DNA from: Pseudeuparius sepicola
Lineage: Eukaryota; Arthropoda; Insecta; Coleoptera; Anthribidae
DNA length: 64,000 nt
Assembly (NCBI GenBank): GCA_963920635.1
Contig: OY987300.1
Location: forward strand, 61,790,915-61,854,914
Direction of reading: 5' to 3'
Position 1 is the first letter of the stretch. Every line of letters starts with the position of its first letter. Under the pieces are notes generated by a model that ran no database searches, was not told where the DNA came from, and was given only the letters and a program-made list of their open reading frames with translations. Positions 44,731 through 56,355 of the stretch are shown one piece after another. The translations under genes were made by a program, and so were the position numbers.

Positions 44731-45179
44731 AATTAAAATTCAATGGATCAGTTTGTGCCACAAATAAATTTTAGAAAATATTATTGGAGAAACCTTGTAT
44801 TTACTAATCTGCTTTACATATTTATCTCATAATTTACGATGTACAAATAAGCCCGCAGAATTTATCGAGTAAAGTGGTTTGTTACTGATTATCTCAGGTG
44901 GAATATTATTGCTAATGTCCTTTATAGAATAATCTTCACATTCTTGAATGACTTTTCAAATTGTTGTTGTTTTTGTTCATTCAAAATAATTTCTTAATTC
45001 TTTAGTATATTTTTAAGTAACTTCGATGTCGTTGCTAGTGTTCTTACTTTCCTGCAATATATCGAAAGGGGCCATATTGAAATTGGTCAAATTTTTTGGT
45101 ACAATTATTATGTTTAAATTATTACAGGTGTAATTTTTGTTGGTTTATATTGAATATGTTGAAAAAACAAATTAATTAT
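44731..45179. other. AT-rich stretch without gene
   Basis: Nothing recognised. Confidence 0.4.
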
Positions 45180-45600
45180 AATTCTCATCCTCACAATACT
45201 TGTACCCAGAAGCAACCATGTGCTTGTGCGGGGAAAGGAGGCAACGGGGCCCAGGGCCCCGGAGGCAATTATCATTATTTAGGCTATATTGTCATTTGCG
45301 GCTAGGGCCCGTTGGATAGCATTGGCTCAAGTACAAAGGAAAATTCTAGAAAATCGTAGTAATCGCAGTGAATGTAGACAGAAAAACACGCAGTCCAATG
45401 AACCACACAGAGAAAGCAGTTAGGGAGCAATACCGTGAATCTACATTTGCCGCCATCAGAGGTGTTTTTCTAAAGACATTGTGCATACGGTCTGCCCCAA
45501 CCTCGAATTGACCCAAGGTCGATCGAATGCAGGAAAACATGCAGTCCAAAGAGTTCGCGACACTACGAACGTCGCCACCACGCCTAATAACAGTCAGCTA
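45180..45600 (+). repeat. Dispersed repeat R2 (uninterrupted copy)
   Basis: It holds TGCTTGTGCGGGGAAAGG, CATTTGCGGCTAGGGCCCG, ATCAGAGGTGTTTTTCTAAAG, CGAATTGACCCAAGGTCGATCG and ACGTCGCCACC. The same blocks occur in the same order at 53640-53757 plus 55641-55860, where a mariner element splits them, and the first block at 23953-24020. No coding sequence is evident; family unknown. Confidence 0.7.
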
Positions 45601-47920
45601 TTTTAATGAACTTAGGTAGGTAGCTGTTGAGATTATCTTACAGCAAATAGGTAGTAAAGATGATGAACAACTAGTTTCAGGTGAAGTATAAAAAGTATTC
45701 ACTTAAATCAGTAACTGTTATGTAGGTATAGGTAGTCTCCTAAGTTTATTGCTCTTACAAATGCAGCTATTATTTTGGTCTGTGACATACTTAAAAGCAT
45801 TTGTCCAATATGGGTTCTTCTAACACAATATGTTAGTCTTTGATCAAACTATAACATTTAGTAATGGATGGATTTGACCAGCTCTGAATCGCACTGTGGG
45901 AGGCTTCTGTTTCACACTCGGGAAGAGTGAACTCTAAACCTCCAATGGGTCATTAGTGTGAACAGTGTGAACTAAAAAATAACCAAACAACCCACAACCA
46001 AAAATTATAATAATTATTCTACCCACCTTTGAACGATTCAGCATGTAACCATGGAACCCATTAGATATTGGCTGAAATGTTCACTCTGTCACTTACCGAA
46101 AATAGCTTGTCCCAAAAGACGTTAAACCTTTTTTTGTTGTATACCTATTTGGGGACGTTAATTATTATCTCATTTATATATTATATAAAATATATAAGTA
46201 TTTAGTTATATAGGTTTGTGGTAAGGTAATACTCTAGTATTTTATATGGAGAGTTATGGTTACGTTACGATATACTGATTCTGTAGTAAATAAAGTTATT
46301 TACTACTGCTACTAGACAAGAAATTACCAAGCTTATACTAGGTATTTAGCTCAGAATTTATTACAATCGTGCCTAACATTGCGTGACGATCTAAAAACGA
46401 AAACCAAAATAGAAGAATTCCTTCTAGTGTAATATGGCACCAGGTATGCAGGTGTAATTTTATTCTGTTCAGGTTGAATTTATTAAAGGTCAAAACATAT
46501 GCAATATGCAATTTATATTTTGTTGACAAGTGTGTGACTCGTGGGTTAGGAACATAACAGCGGTCGTTGTTTCGCACTATAATAACTACTTAGTTATACA
46601 ATTATTAATGATTTGACAGTGCTCTCTTGTATGTAAAACACGGATTTAAATGAGGCATCTATTGAAATAATTATTTTTCATAATATGCAGGTTGCAATAA
46701 AGAGTTTGGTTTGCATGTCACATTAATCAAATTTTGGCAGCGTAGTCTACGAAATAATGGAAGTTTTTATTATAATACCGTTATACCTAGCTCCTAGTAT
46801 AAGATATAATTCGTATAGATTTTGGAAAAATTGGGTATCTTAATTTAAAGGAATCTGGGTTTTAACAAATACCTACCGGCATTAAGAATATTAAAATCGA
46901 TAAAAAGTTATCACCTTAAAAGTGTCCCCACACTATATATTATTCTGTTTATCATGATGCAAACATTAAATTTCTAAACAAAATTATAAGAAACTTAAGA
47001 ATAATGTCTTGCATTATTAGGTAGATACCTACACCTGACGGTAATAGACATGTAGAAAGAAGTGGAATGTATGCAGTAATAAAAAGATTACCAGGGAGAA
47101 AGAAGAGGCTCGTAAGCCATCTGTTGTCATAATGGCACTTTATCATCGTTTACATCTCAATGATAAAAATAATGGGACTTAGTCTAAAACTTCAATATTT
47201 ACATAGATTAACATTAATTCTAAATAAATATGGCCTTTTTCACGGAAACGAAAAATTCCGTGTAAATGATTACCTGCCTTTATTAAACAAAGTACCGTTG
47301 TTCCTGCAAAGAGAAAATTTTATGTACCTACACTTTCTCTATACTATTTATTGCCTTAATTTCAATATATCATTATAGGAATAAAAATGTCGAAATACTG
47401 AAAATGTGACCATTTGCAGCGACCAGCAATAGAGATGTTTTCAAAAAATACACTTCCCTATAGATATCTGCATTTGTTTGAATTCGAGAAAAATTCTGGT
47501 TAGTTTAATGTCGCTGTCTCAGTCTAGGAGCGCACGCGTCTCTGCTGTCCTTTGTGCATATTTCCAAAATAGAGACTTAACTGTGGCAGCATAAGTAACT
47601 AAATAATTACTAGTAGTGTGTATTCAGTAAGGATTCTACTTTTCTTATATACTTGCCAATTACTACATTCTTATTTTTTATTGTAAGTACAGGGTGACCC
47701 AGTTTAAATGCAACCTCCACTCTAAAAAATACTTTTCCTCTGGTTTCAATTTGTTCCTTTTTGTGGGTCATGCCTTTTTTATGGGTAGAGGTAATATGGA
47801 ATAATATAATAGCAGCACTGGGTACGTCAGTAATGCCAATCATGATTTGAAAAATCGGAACATCCAATAGATCTTTGATGAAATTACGAAATTTTGAATA
47901 TTATTTACCATAATAATATA
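45601..47920. other. AT-rich stretch without gene
   Basis: An isolated TACAGGGTGACCCAG terminus lies at 47688. No coding sequence, RNA or complete repeat is recognised. Confidence 0.45.
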
Positions 47921-48167
47921 TACTCCTGGACAAAATTAACGCACCAACCTACAATATTTCAAATTATATTTCAAATTATTTTGCGTGTATTCTAAGAATA
48001 TAAATAGTAGGTAGGTTTTGGGCATTTACTACTGTTAAACTAATTGAATAATGCAATTTGTTGCTTTTCGTTCAGTTTTCATTAAATTATTTTTCCATTA
48101 ATTTATTTTCAAAAATGCAATTTTTATGGGGATTTATTATGTTGGTGCGTTGATTTTGTCCAGGAGT
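47921..48167. mobile_element. Tc1/mariner-like MITE, ACTCCTGGACAAAATTAACG ends
   Basis: ACTCCTGGACAAAATTAACGCACCAAC at 47922 faces its inverse, with one change, ending 48167; TA lies at both ends. The CTGGACAAAATTA terminus is typical of Tc1-like elements. About 247 bp, non-coding. Confidence 0.85.
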
Positions 48168-48556
48168 TTATTTCTTCAATTCAGTATGTTCGTAGAAGGT
48201 ATTGTCTTTGGAGAAGACCATGTTTTGATTTTTTCAATGATAATAGTTTTATTTCGCAGCTAAACTATGCAAATGTATATTTGAAGAAAATAATATTATA
48301 TGAGTGGTACTTACTATTGCTTGCAAAAGTAGGAATATGTAAATTTTCTGGTTGAGGTCGTAAATATATGGAGCAATTACATAGTTGAAAACATTGATCC
48401 CTGCGGAATTCCAGTTCCCAACCTTTTGTAAGCAATCTGTTATAAGAGACATCATCTTTAACAACTCAACCTGGGTAATTTTGCTTAAATCATTTAAGAA
48501 GTTCATTGCTTAACGGCTTTCGCTGTGACTTCCTATATACAGATTGAGATATAACA

Positions 48557-49043
48557 TACAGTGGTTTCCGGATTGTTTGGATGACACCTCTAAATGACGA
48601 AAAAATTCCAGTTGAAATTTGATCTTGTAGGGGGTTCAGCCCTGCGTGGCTTCAAACTAATTTCTGACAATACTGTACTTTCAAAAAAATCACGTACCCA
48701 AATTTTGAAAAAAAAAAAAAATATTCACACTATAGTAAAGTGCTCCTTTTGTAGGTTTAGCGACAAGATATTATTAAGGAAACTTGCTTGGAATGAAAAA
48801 CTGAGAAAATTTGCAATATTTCAATAGTACTTTGAGTTTTGACCTTTTTCCTGGTTTTTGGAAAAGTGCCCTTTTTGTAGCTTTCTCGTCAAAATGTTAT
48901 TAAGAAAGCTGAGTAGGAGTAAAAATTTTCAAAAGGCATACGTGATTTTTCGAAAGTAAAATTATGTCACAGAAGATCAAATTTCAACTGGAAATTTGTT
49001 TGTTCGTTACAAAAATCGTCCAAAAATCCGGAGACATACGGTA
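48557..49043. mobile_element. TIR element, TACAGTGGTTTCCGGATT termini
   Basis: TACAGTGGTTTCCGGATTGT faces the inverse of TACCGTATGTCTCCGGATTT. The interior has ATTTGATCTTGTAGGGGGTTC and the mirrored GTCACAGAAGATCAAATTTC. It belongs to the same superfamily as the 51.8-kb element (TTGAAATTTGA...CAGCC). Confidence 0.75.
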
Positions 49044-49053
49044 TAAAGGTGTA

Positions 49054-49574
49054 TGCAGGGTGTCCCATTAATAATGGCACATAGAGCAACTGCATGGGTA
49101 TATATTTTGTGCCAAAATATTACGATTGAGTTTCCCAATTACCGGTCAAATCTCAACGATTACTGATATACAGTTTACATTTTTTTGAAACTCAATTATG
49201 GTTATATCTCCCAAAATAATCAAGCTGCTGAACTGAAATATGACAGTGCAGTGTTTTGGTTGATAATCGTAGTGCACCTTTTCATTTTGCAAAAAAAGCA
49301 TACTTCAAAATTCGACACTCAAAAACATGAGAACCAGATACAATAGCAGGACGTTGACAACGACGCAAAATTTGAAGCAATCAGCGTTTTAGGGGCATGC
49401 ATGATGTCACGCCCCTAGGAAATTTTATCTTAATATTAAATTTTAGCTTGATTATTAATGCAACTATTAAGATTTGACCGGTAGTTGGTTGTTGAGTTCA
49501 ATAGTAATACTTTGGCACAAGTTATATGCAGTTGCTCTATGTATTATTATGTATTATTAATGGGAGACCCTGTA
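49054..49574. mobile_element. TIR element, GCAGGGTGTCCCATTAATAA termini
   Basis: Arms of about 120 bp share GTGTCCCATTAATAATG, CATAGAGCAACTGCAT and CCGGTCAAATCT. It lies 10 bp from the element ending at 49043. Truncated relatives are at 32660-32851 and 59570-59700. No coding sequence is seen. Confidence 0.85.
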
Positions 49575-49734
49575 AGTAAGGAAAACATCCTTGTCTTCAT
49601 AGGTGCGAATTATCAAGTTTTCACTGCAATTAATAATTATGAGGGTACTAAAACGGGGAGATGCTTGAAATTGAAAATAAAAGACCAGATAATGGGAGGC
49701 ATTGTGAATAATGCAACAAATTAGCATGAAGATC

Positions 49735-50090
49735 AAGCGAATGAGACAAGGGCTGCATAAATAATTGGCTAACATATAGCGCTGCATCTCGATCTCGGCC
49801 GGTCCATAGCGCGCCGTTTTAATAAATCCGAATAATTCGCGAGAGCAGCGGGGCCCACGCTCCGAGGAGGTCAAGTTCTCAAGTGCCCGCGTGGGCACTT
49901 ATTAACAAGGTAGCTATATCTTTCAGTCACTACGCTATTAATTTAACGCCTTTAGAAAAATACCTTGTCAAAAGCCAGCGTATTTACCACGGCGCTGCCG
50001 AGATAAAGCAGGTCCTTTATGGAACCTTTATGCAGGGCAAACAAATGAGGTGAGCGGCTCGAGAGCCCCAGCCACTAAAACCTAGTAACT
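49735..50090. promoter_or_regulatory. GC-rich block, candidate non-coding regulatory element
   Basis: Unique sequence (ATCTCGATCTCGGCCGGTCC, GCGAGAGCAGCGGGGCCCAC, GGTGAGCGGCTCGAGAGCCC) with a perfect short hairpin AGTGCCCGCGTGGGCACT at about 49879. Two TTTATGG/CTTTATGC strings near 50015-50032 resemble posterior-Hox sites. No coding frame. Function inferred. Confidence 0.35.
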
Positions 50091-51787
50091 GAATGTTATC
50101 TTTGCAATCATCGGATTTTTGTGGCATGGCGGTTACTACGCTGTTACTTTGTGTATAAATTATTTAAATGTAGATGCGTATCGGCATGATTAATACTTTA
50201 TTTTAGCCTCCGTCTCTATAAGTCTTCCACGGAACTGGCGATGTTGGAACTTGGAACGAGGGTTTCTAGAACGCGTCTTCGTCTCACGACTGCATCGTAA
50301 ATGCTGCTTAGAAACAAAAGAATTTAATAAAAGATTCAACAACATAACATTTATTACCCTAAAGAGATGCCGAGGTGTTTTTACAGATGTATCTTCATAA
50401 TGGATGCGATAAATCCTAAAGTTTTGGGTGTCAAGAAACCGCAGTTCAGATGATTTGCTATTGGTGGAGGTCAAGTTTATAACTACTAATAGGGTATAAA
50501 TTTCTAATAGATCCCCAAATCTGGGTTCATTTTGCTGTAAGTAGATTGGTCTCTTTTGAACAATCGTTAGGTATACCTAGATACTATCTACTAAGTGAAC
50601 CGAAAAACTAAAGAGAGTTGGGAAATGCCAGTACAAAGAAAAATCTAATAAACCCGCAAACATTACGTTTTAGAGCTACAGGATGTTGAAATTTTCCCGG
50701 AAAAATCTATTAATTTCGATATAATCCTAAGTCAGTACAGATATTGCAGCCATATTTGCTATACGATAATATGACAACACGAAATGCAATTAAACGTATT
50801 ATCTAATATCAAGCTCCTATATTACAATGACATTTCCAACTACTCTGTTTAAAATTTGTCTGTTTACATAGTAGACACCCTGTATATTATTAGAATGAAT
50901 CAGCATTGTTCAAAAGAAGGTCATGATCAATGCACCTTAATTTTTGAGTAGGTAGGTATAAGACAAAGAATTAGTAAGAAAATTTGTTTTTAATAAATTT
51001 TGGAATAATCATAATTTTAAGTTAAAACGGCTTACTTGGATTTTTAGGGATTTTTTATCACAAGGAAAACACAAATTTAAAGAAAACAGTAAAGAAGCTA
51101 AAAATTAGTATATAATATATTAGTTAATTTCACTCTCGGGAAAAAGGAAACAGCGAAAAAGTGGTTTTCACGTGAAAAAATGGCTTCATTAAAAAAATTG
51201 AATTAATACGCTGGTAAGTTAATAGCACTGAAAATGCGTGAACCGTGAAATTAAATCTACAGTGTGTTTCAGAATATTTGAACCAAGACTTTAAGAACTA
51301 ATAAATACCTATTAGTCGTTGAGTCAGGATATAAAAAGTGTCATTTTATTGTGATCTCCGGGGACTGAATACGGCACAACTTCAGCATTTTATTTAACCA
51401 TAATGGGTTTTTTTAGGGGGGTCTTAAGCTCTTCGTTTAAAACAAATGATTGCCAATTTGGCACTTTTGAGTTTTTATTTTTTATAAATCATTCTCTAAA
51501 CTATTTTGCTAAAAATAAGATAAGCCAATAACGTTAAAATTTGAGATGTTTTTCCAATAAGATTTTTCGATAGGTATCTCCAACGAAAAGTGTGCTTTGT
51601 TCACAAGGAATTATTACCAATTTGAGCGATTTCGATCATTTTTCAAGAGGGGTCATTTATAAAGCAGACTTATTCAAGTGACACATAATATAGACGCGGA
51701 ACAACAGTGATTCTTTTCACCTGTCAAATGCTATTTTTTAAATCGGCGATTGTTTTTCGCTTTCGGAAACCAACATGTATATTTATA
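50091..51787. other. AT-rich stretch without gene
   Basis: Isolated termini occur at 50876-50886 (GACACCCTGTATA) and 51260-51275 (CTACAGTGTGTTTCAG). Nothing complete. Confidence 0.4.
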
Positions 51788-53172
51788 TACAGTGTGTCCC
51801 CGGATAGGTGAAACGACTCTTGTAAAAGGAAAAAAAATAGAGTTGAAATTTGAGCTTGTGAGCTTCAGCCTTGCTTGTTTTGAAACTAATTTGTGATATA
51901 ATTTTAGTTTCGAAAAATCGATAGTTACGACGAAATCTTATTAAGAAAATGTGTTCAGAAAAAGTAAGTAGGTAGCAAAGTTTCAAAAGTCTAAGCCTAC
52001 TTCGGTTTTTTGTTTTTTCCCACTTTCCTGGGCTTTCTGTAGCTTTTATGTCAAAATGTTGTTAAGAAAACTTGTTCATGATGATAAACTGAGTAGGTGT
52101 GATAAATTTCAAAAACTTAGGCGTACTTTGATTTTTCTTGCATTTTATTTTTTTTAGCCTAGGCCCCTGCTTTTGAAATTTCTCACATTTACTCATTTTT
52201 TATCATGAACAAGTTTCTTTAACAACATTTTGATGTGAAAGCTACAGAAAGGGTACTTTTCTAAAGAAAAAGGGGAAAAAGGCGAAAAATCGACGTAGGC
52301 AGTTAGACTTTTGACACTTTGCAAACCTACTCAGTTTTTCATTCTGAACAAGTTTTCTTAATACAATTTTACCGTAAAGCTTGCAGAAAGGCTACTTTAC
52401 TGATGTGAAATATTATTTTTCTTGAAATCGGCATTAAAATGTCCCAAAATCGTCATTAAAAGCACAGAAATCGTACAATAATGTAGCCCATTATTATACG
52501 ATTTTTTCAATAAGTAGGCCTTGGCGAGATGTAAACATCAAACGTCAGACGCGGAGAAATCGCCCGTCAAAAGTGACCAAATATTCAAAACCCGGCCGAT
52601 AAAGGCTCATTTAACTTTTCGTACACATTGCGAAATTGTTTCCTATAGAAGGGCAATCCTTCAGTATACATATTTTAGTAAATTTTAAAATCAATAGATT
52701 TGTTGTGTAGGCTGCACAAGAAGCAGCAGTTTGGTTTTTCTGTCGGAAGGTGCCGTACATCATTATACTTGTCCTATAGAGCGATCGGTAAAGTCAAGCA
52801 ACGCCGCGCGTAGTCGGTTCGTGGACGGGTGATCCCTTATTATTATTTTCTTGCCTAATAAAACAATTTTTTTTCCGATTTCAAGAAAAATATAATATGT
52901 ACCTCGGCACTGAAGTTCTTTTTATGACTCATGTGGTTTATTTGCCTCGGCCAGAGGCCTCAGCAACTAAACTCCACATGAGTCATAAAAAGTTGAACTT
53001 CAGTGCCTTGGTACATAAATAACTATTTTTCGAAATTTCCAAGGCATACGTGATTTTTCGAAACTATAATTATGTCAAGTTAGTTTCAAACCAAGCAAGG
53101 GTGAACTGTGAAAACTCAAATTTCAACTCTAATTTTTTTTGCATTTTACAAGGGTCGTTTCACTTATCCTCG
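51788..53172. mobile_element. TIR element, TACAGTGTGTCCCCGGATAGG; host of an R1 copy
   Basis: The left terminus TACAGTGTGTCCCCGGATAG returns inverted near 53145-53172, but the last bases of the right end are missing. The arms share GTTGAAATTTGAGC, TTGCTTG and TTTCGAAAAATC. Inner mirrored blocks (CCTAGGC, TTTTGATGTGAAAGCTACAG / CTGTAGCTTTTATGTC) make it a decayed foldback. The R1 repeat at 52418-53030 is nested inside. Confidence 0.8.
52418..53030 (+). repeat. Dispersed repeat R1, near-complete copy
   Basis: It begins TTTCTTGAAATCGGCATTAA, has a hairpin (AATCGTACAATAATG / CATTATTATACGATT), AAAACCCGGCCGATAAAGG, a GTCGGTTCGTGGACGGGTGA motif, and ends in a 150-bp palindrome (TGTACCTCGGCACTGAAG ... 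CTTCAGTGCCTTGGTACA). It is the inverted partner of 58121-58737 with high similarity. The box-C-like string may point to a Pol III-derived origin. Confidence 0.8.
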
Positions 53173-53639
53173 TCTTCTAGGATTCAGCGAGGAAGCAAAA
53201 GAGTATACTGCGTAGGATTTACTAATTAACTTTTAATATTTTTCATTTGGACTCGAACATAAATATAAAATGATTTCCTATCTACTCCCAGTTCCCTCTT
53301 ATTTACTCCCATGGATCGTATTGTCTGCACGTGCCATCTTATCTAACTTTACAGACGAAAAATATCTACACATTGGCAAACAAAGAAAATATTTGTCTAA
53401 TAACTGTCGGTGGTTGTTTGACTAGGTAAAGAATAATGAAGTTTTCTTTAAAAACACAACCAGAATACATAAACGGTAAAAGTGCTTATTAGCATTATTG
53501 TAGTTTTACTTAGTGAGGAATCTTAGATTCCAACACATTGGAAAGGACTCGTAGGGTTAAGGTCACCGCTTTCAAACGATTTACGACACCAACTGATGGT
53601 TTGTTCTGTACTGAATAAATGTGGGGAAACGTTATTCCA

Positions 53640-53757
53640 CCTATACAAAATACTCCAAAAGAGTACCCCAGAAATGCTTGTGCGGGGGGTGGCAGTTACT
53701 ATTATTTCGGCTTCATTGCCAGTTGCGGCTAGGACCGATTTCTTCCCGATAGAACTA
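53640..53757 (+). repeat. Repeat R2, left part (split by mariner insertion)
   Basis: AATGCTTGTGCGGGG... CATTGCCAGTTGCGGCTAGG matches 45218-45308. The match stops at the TA where the element at 53758 begins and resumes at 55641. Confidence 0.65.
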
Positions 53758-55640
53758 TACAGTATGTCCACGGATGGGGTAAATAAGAGGACAAATGGAC
53801 CAAAAAGTGAAAGATACGAAAAAATGTTATTCTTTATAAAAGTTTTTGCTTGCTTTAAAAATAAGATCCACGATGCCAAAAATTTATTTTTTTTGTACAG
53901 GGTATGCAAAAAATACAAAAACGTAAAATTTGATGAAGAGTAAAGTTGGCTTTTTATAAATTTTAATGCAAAACGTTAAATAAAAAACTTGTTTGAAATT
54001 TTAAAATAATTCTTATTCCAGATTTTCAAGGAAAAATTTGAAATTTCTAAATTACTCTTTTATAACCGAAATTTTTCCAAGTCATATTCTGACCTTTTTA
54101 TTTGATTACGCCATTGATAACTGCTACTGTGACATATTTGTCAAAATAAGAACGATGTTGTCTTTAGAGCAAAGAATATTTATAATCCAAAATTACAGAA
54201 ACGGCGAGAATAGTTATCGCTACGTTATTGAGAAGTTTCAAGAAAAGTTTCCAAATGAACAATTATGCATAACTTCAGTACATAAGTTAGTAATCAGATT
54301 TAAAAAAACTGGATCCGTTAATGATTTAAAGAAGACGAAGAAAAGATACGACGAAAACGATGCTTCTACAGTATTAATTTTGCAATCTGTTGATGGATTT
54401 TTGTTTGTGGCTCGGTGATGAAATTCTAAATAACACCGTGAACTTTCATAAGCTGATAATGTTCTCAGATGAGTCAACCTTCAGTACAAACGGCACTGTA
54501 GCCTCTCAGCGTTGGGTGCTCTCAGCATGTGAGATACTGGAGTAGGAAAAACCCAGAGTTTAGAATTGGGAAGCGCCGCCAGTATTTTAAAAAAGTTAAT
54601 GTTTGGTGCGCCATTTCCTATTATGGGGTTATAACTACGGAGCGCTATAAGAGTTATAACATATTTTTTTGATAATACCATTGACATATTATATAATACG
54701 TGTAACAGACATTCTTATTTGCATATGCTGGAGTCATTTCTGTCATTGCCTCTTCAATATCGCCAAAATATGTATTTTCAGCACGATGGGTGTCCTGCCC
54801 ATTATGCTACAGAAGTCAGGGATTGGCTCAATCGCAAATTTGAAAATCAATTAATGGGCCGAAATGGTCCAATTTTGTGGCCCCCTAGGAGTCCCGACTT
54901 GACAATTTGTGATATGTTTCTGTGGGGGCGCATTAAACAACTAACATATGAAAGACCCATTGAAAATAACCAAGAAGTTTTAAAGCAGAGAATTTTAAGA
55001 GCGATATAATCAATTTCACTAGGAGAAATAAGAAGCAGATTTAGCCATTTACGACGTCAGTTAGAAAAATGCGTAGAATATGGAGGAGAAGTTTTTGAAA
55101 AATAAAAATAATATGCTCCTAATTGTTTTAAAGTTTAATAAAATAAGAAATATTTCTCGAGTATTACAATTATTATTTAATATTCCATTAGTAATTTTAT
55201 TTAACCTGTCTGTAATTTTGGATTATAAATATTCTTTTCTCTAAAAACATCTTTCTTATTTTGACAAATACGCCACAGTTATCAAAGGTGTAATCAAATA
55301 AAAAGGTCAGAATATGACTTGGAAAAATTTCGGTTTTAAAAGAGTAATTTAGAAATTTCAAATTTTTCCTTGAAAATCTGGAATAAAAATTCTATTAAAA
55401 TTTCGAACAAGTTTTTTATTTAACGTTTTGCATTAAATTTTATAAAAAGCCAACTTTACTCTTCATCAAATTTTACGTTTTTGTATTTTTTGCATACCCT
55501 GTACAAAAAGACAAATTTTTGGCATCGTGGATCTTATTTTTAAAGCAAGCAAAAACTTTTATAAAGAATAACATTTTTTCGTATCTTTCACTTTTTGGTC
55601 CATTTGTCCTCTTATTTACCCCATCCGTGGACATACTGTA
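53758..55640 (+). mobile_element. Mariner-type transposon with long inverted repeats and broken transposase
   Basis: The 1883-bp element has TACAGTATGTCCACGGATGG at the left and its exact inverse at the right (55621-55640). Inverted repeats of about 360 bp run from there to the GATTACGCC/GGTGTAATC region near 54113 and 55288. TA lies at both ends. The unique centre carries a decayed transposase (54155-55105). It is inserted into repeat R2, which dates it as younger than R2. Confidence 0.92.
54155..55105 (+). pseudogene. Mariner/IS630-type transposase, frameshifted (DUF4817-like HTH plus DDE_3-like core)
   Basis: In order: MLSLEQRIFIIQNYRNG... a helix-turn-helix N-terminus like the DUF4817 domain of insect transposases (54155-54330); a deletion; LIMFSDESTF with the first catalytic Asp (about 54455-54485); WSRKNPEF...VNVWCAISYYG; MYFQHDGCPAHYATEVRDWL with the second Asp; WPPRSPDLTICDMFLWG with the third; and a C-terminus EYGGEVFEK ending TAA at 55103. 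At least three frame breaks and an in-frame TAA near 55007 rule out function. Counting by hand, 41 residues separate the second Asp from the Asp of ICD, a DD41D spacing. Confidence 0.88.
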
Positions 55641-55860
55641 TATGAAGTGGGTGTAGGACAATTGCTAAATCACGTACAGATAAGATATTATTAGCGTTCT
55701 TGGCTATCAGCGGTGTTTTCCTATAAAGACTTGTAAACTTGCGCTCTCTACCCGAATCGATCCAAGGTGGATCGAAGGCAGAAATCATCCAGTCCAAATA
55801 GTACCTATGCGCGACGCTAGGAACGTCGCCACCGAGGTCGGAGTGATAACAAACGTGGGC
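55641..55860 (+). repeat. Repeat R2, right part
   Basis: ATCAGCGGTGTTTTCCTATA, CGAATCGATCCAAGGTGGAT, ATCCAGTCCAAATAGTA and CTAGGAACGTCGCCACCGA match 45462-45580. Together with 53640-53757 it reconstructs the order seen in the uninterrupted copy. Confidence 0.65.
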
Positions 55861-56355
55861 AACTTCTGGATCCACATTTATATATCTTCACAACCGCAGA
55901 ATAGCGCGGGTACACGCTCCAGTTCCCCCAGCGAAATTCTAGCCGGGACCTCTCGGTTGCCGAGGAGCCCGCGGTCGCCATCGCCGACTCGCACGTATCC
56001 GTTGGCCACCGAGCACACCAATAAAAATATTGAGTTACTGCAACGGAAACGGCTGGGCACAAACAAAGATAGCGGGCGCTGATATAAAAATCCCGAAGAC
56101 AAAATATGCACGCGATATCGGGTGCCCGCCGCCCGCCGTCGCGAGTTCACCAACCTCGGCGTTGCTGAGCCGAGCTGAGCTTATCTGCTGATGGCGCGAA
56201 AGCTCCGCATGCGCAGCAGATTCCAATCTGGAGTGCGCCACTATAAGTCATCAAAAGATTGCAAAAGAAGTCCAACCTACCCGGTTACCGTGATGCGCCT
56301 TTTGGAATCAGTCGAGCACCTAAATAGAATCAATTGCGCACCTAACTCGCACGCC
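55861..56355 (+). promoter_or_regulatory. GC-rich block with TATA-like string, candidate regulatory element
   Basis: Unique GC-rich DNA (CCGAGGAGCCCGCGGTCGCC, GGTGCCCGCCGCCCGCCGTC). A plus-strand GATATAAAAATCCCG lies at about 56081-56095 and could be a TATA box. Downstream reads GAGCTTATCTGCTGATGGCG, with a TTATCT GATA-type site. No reading frame is convincing. It may be an enhancer or a promoter of an unseen transcript. Confidence 0.35.

Noticed and set aside
53523..53943. Protein-coding genes in the overlapping frames of 53.5-53.9 kb
   Set aside because: They lie over the R2 repeat and the mariner inverted repeat, and the mirrored frame at 55473-55661 is the same TIR sequence.
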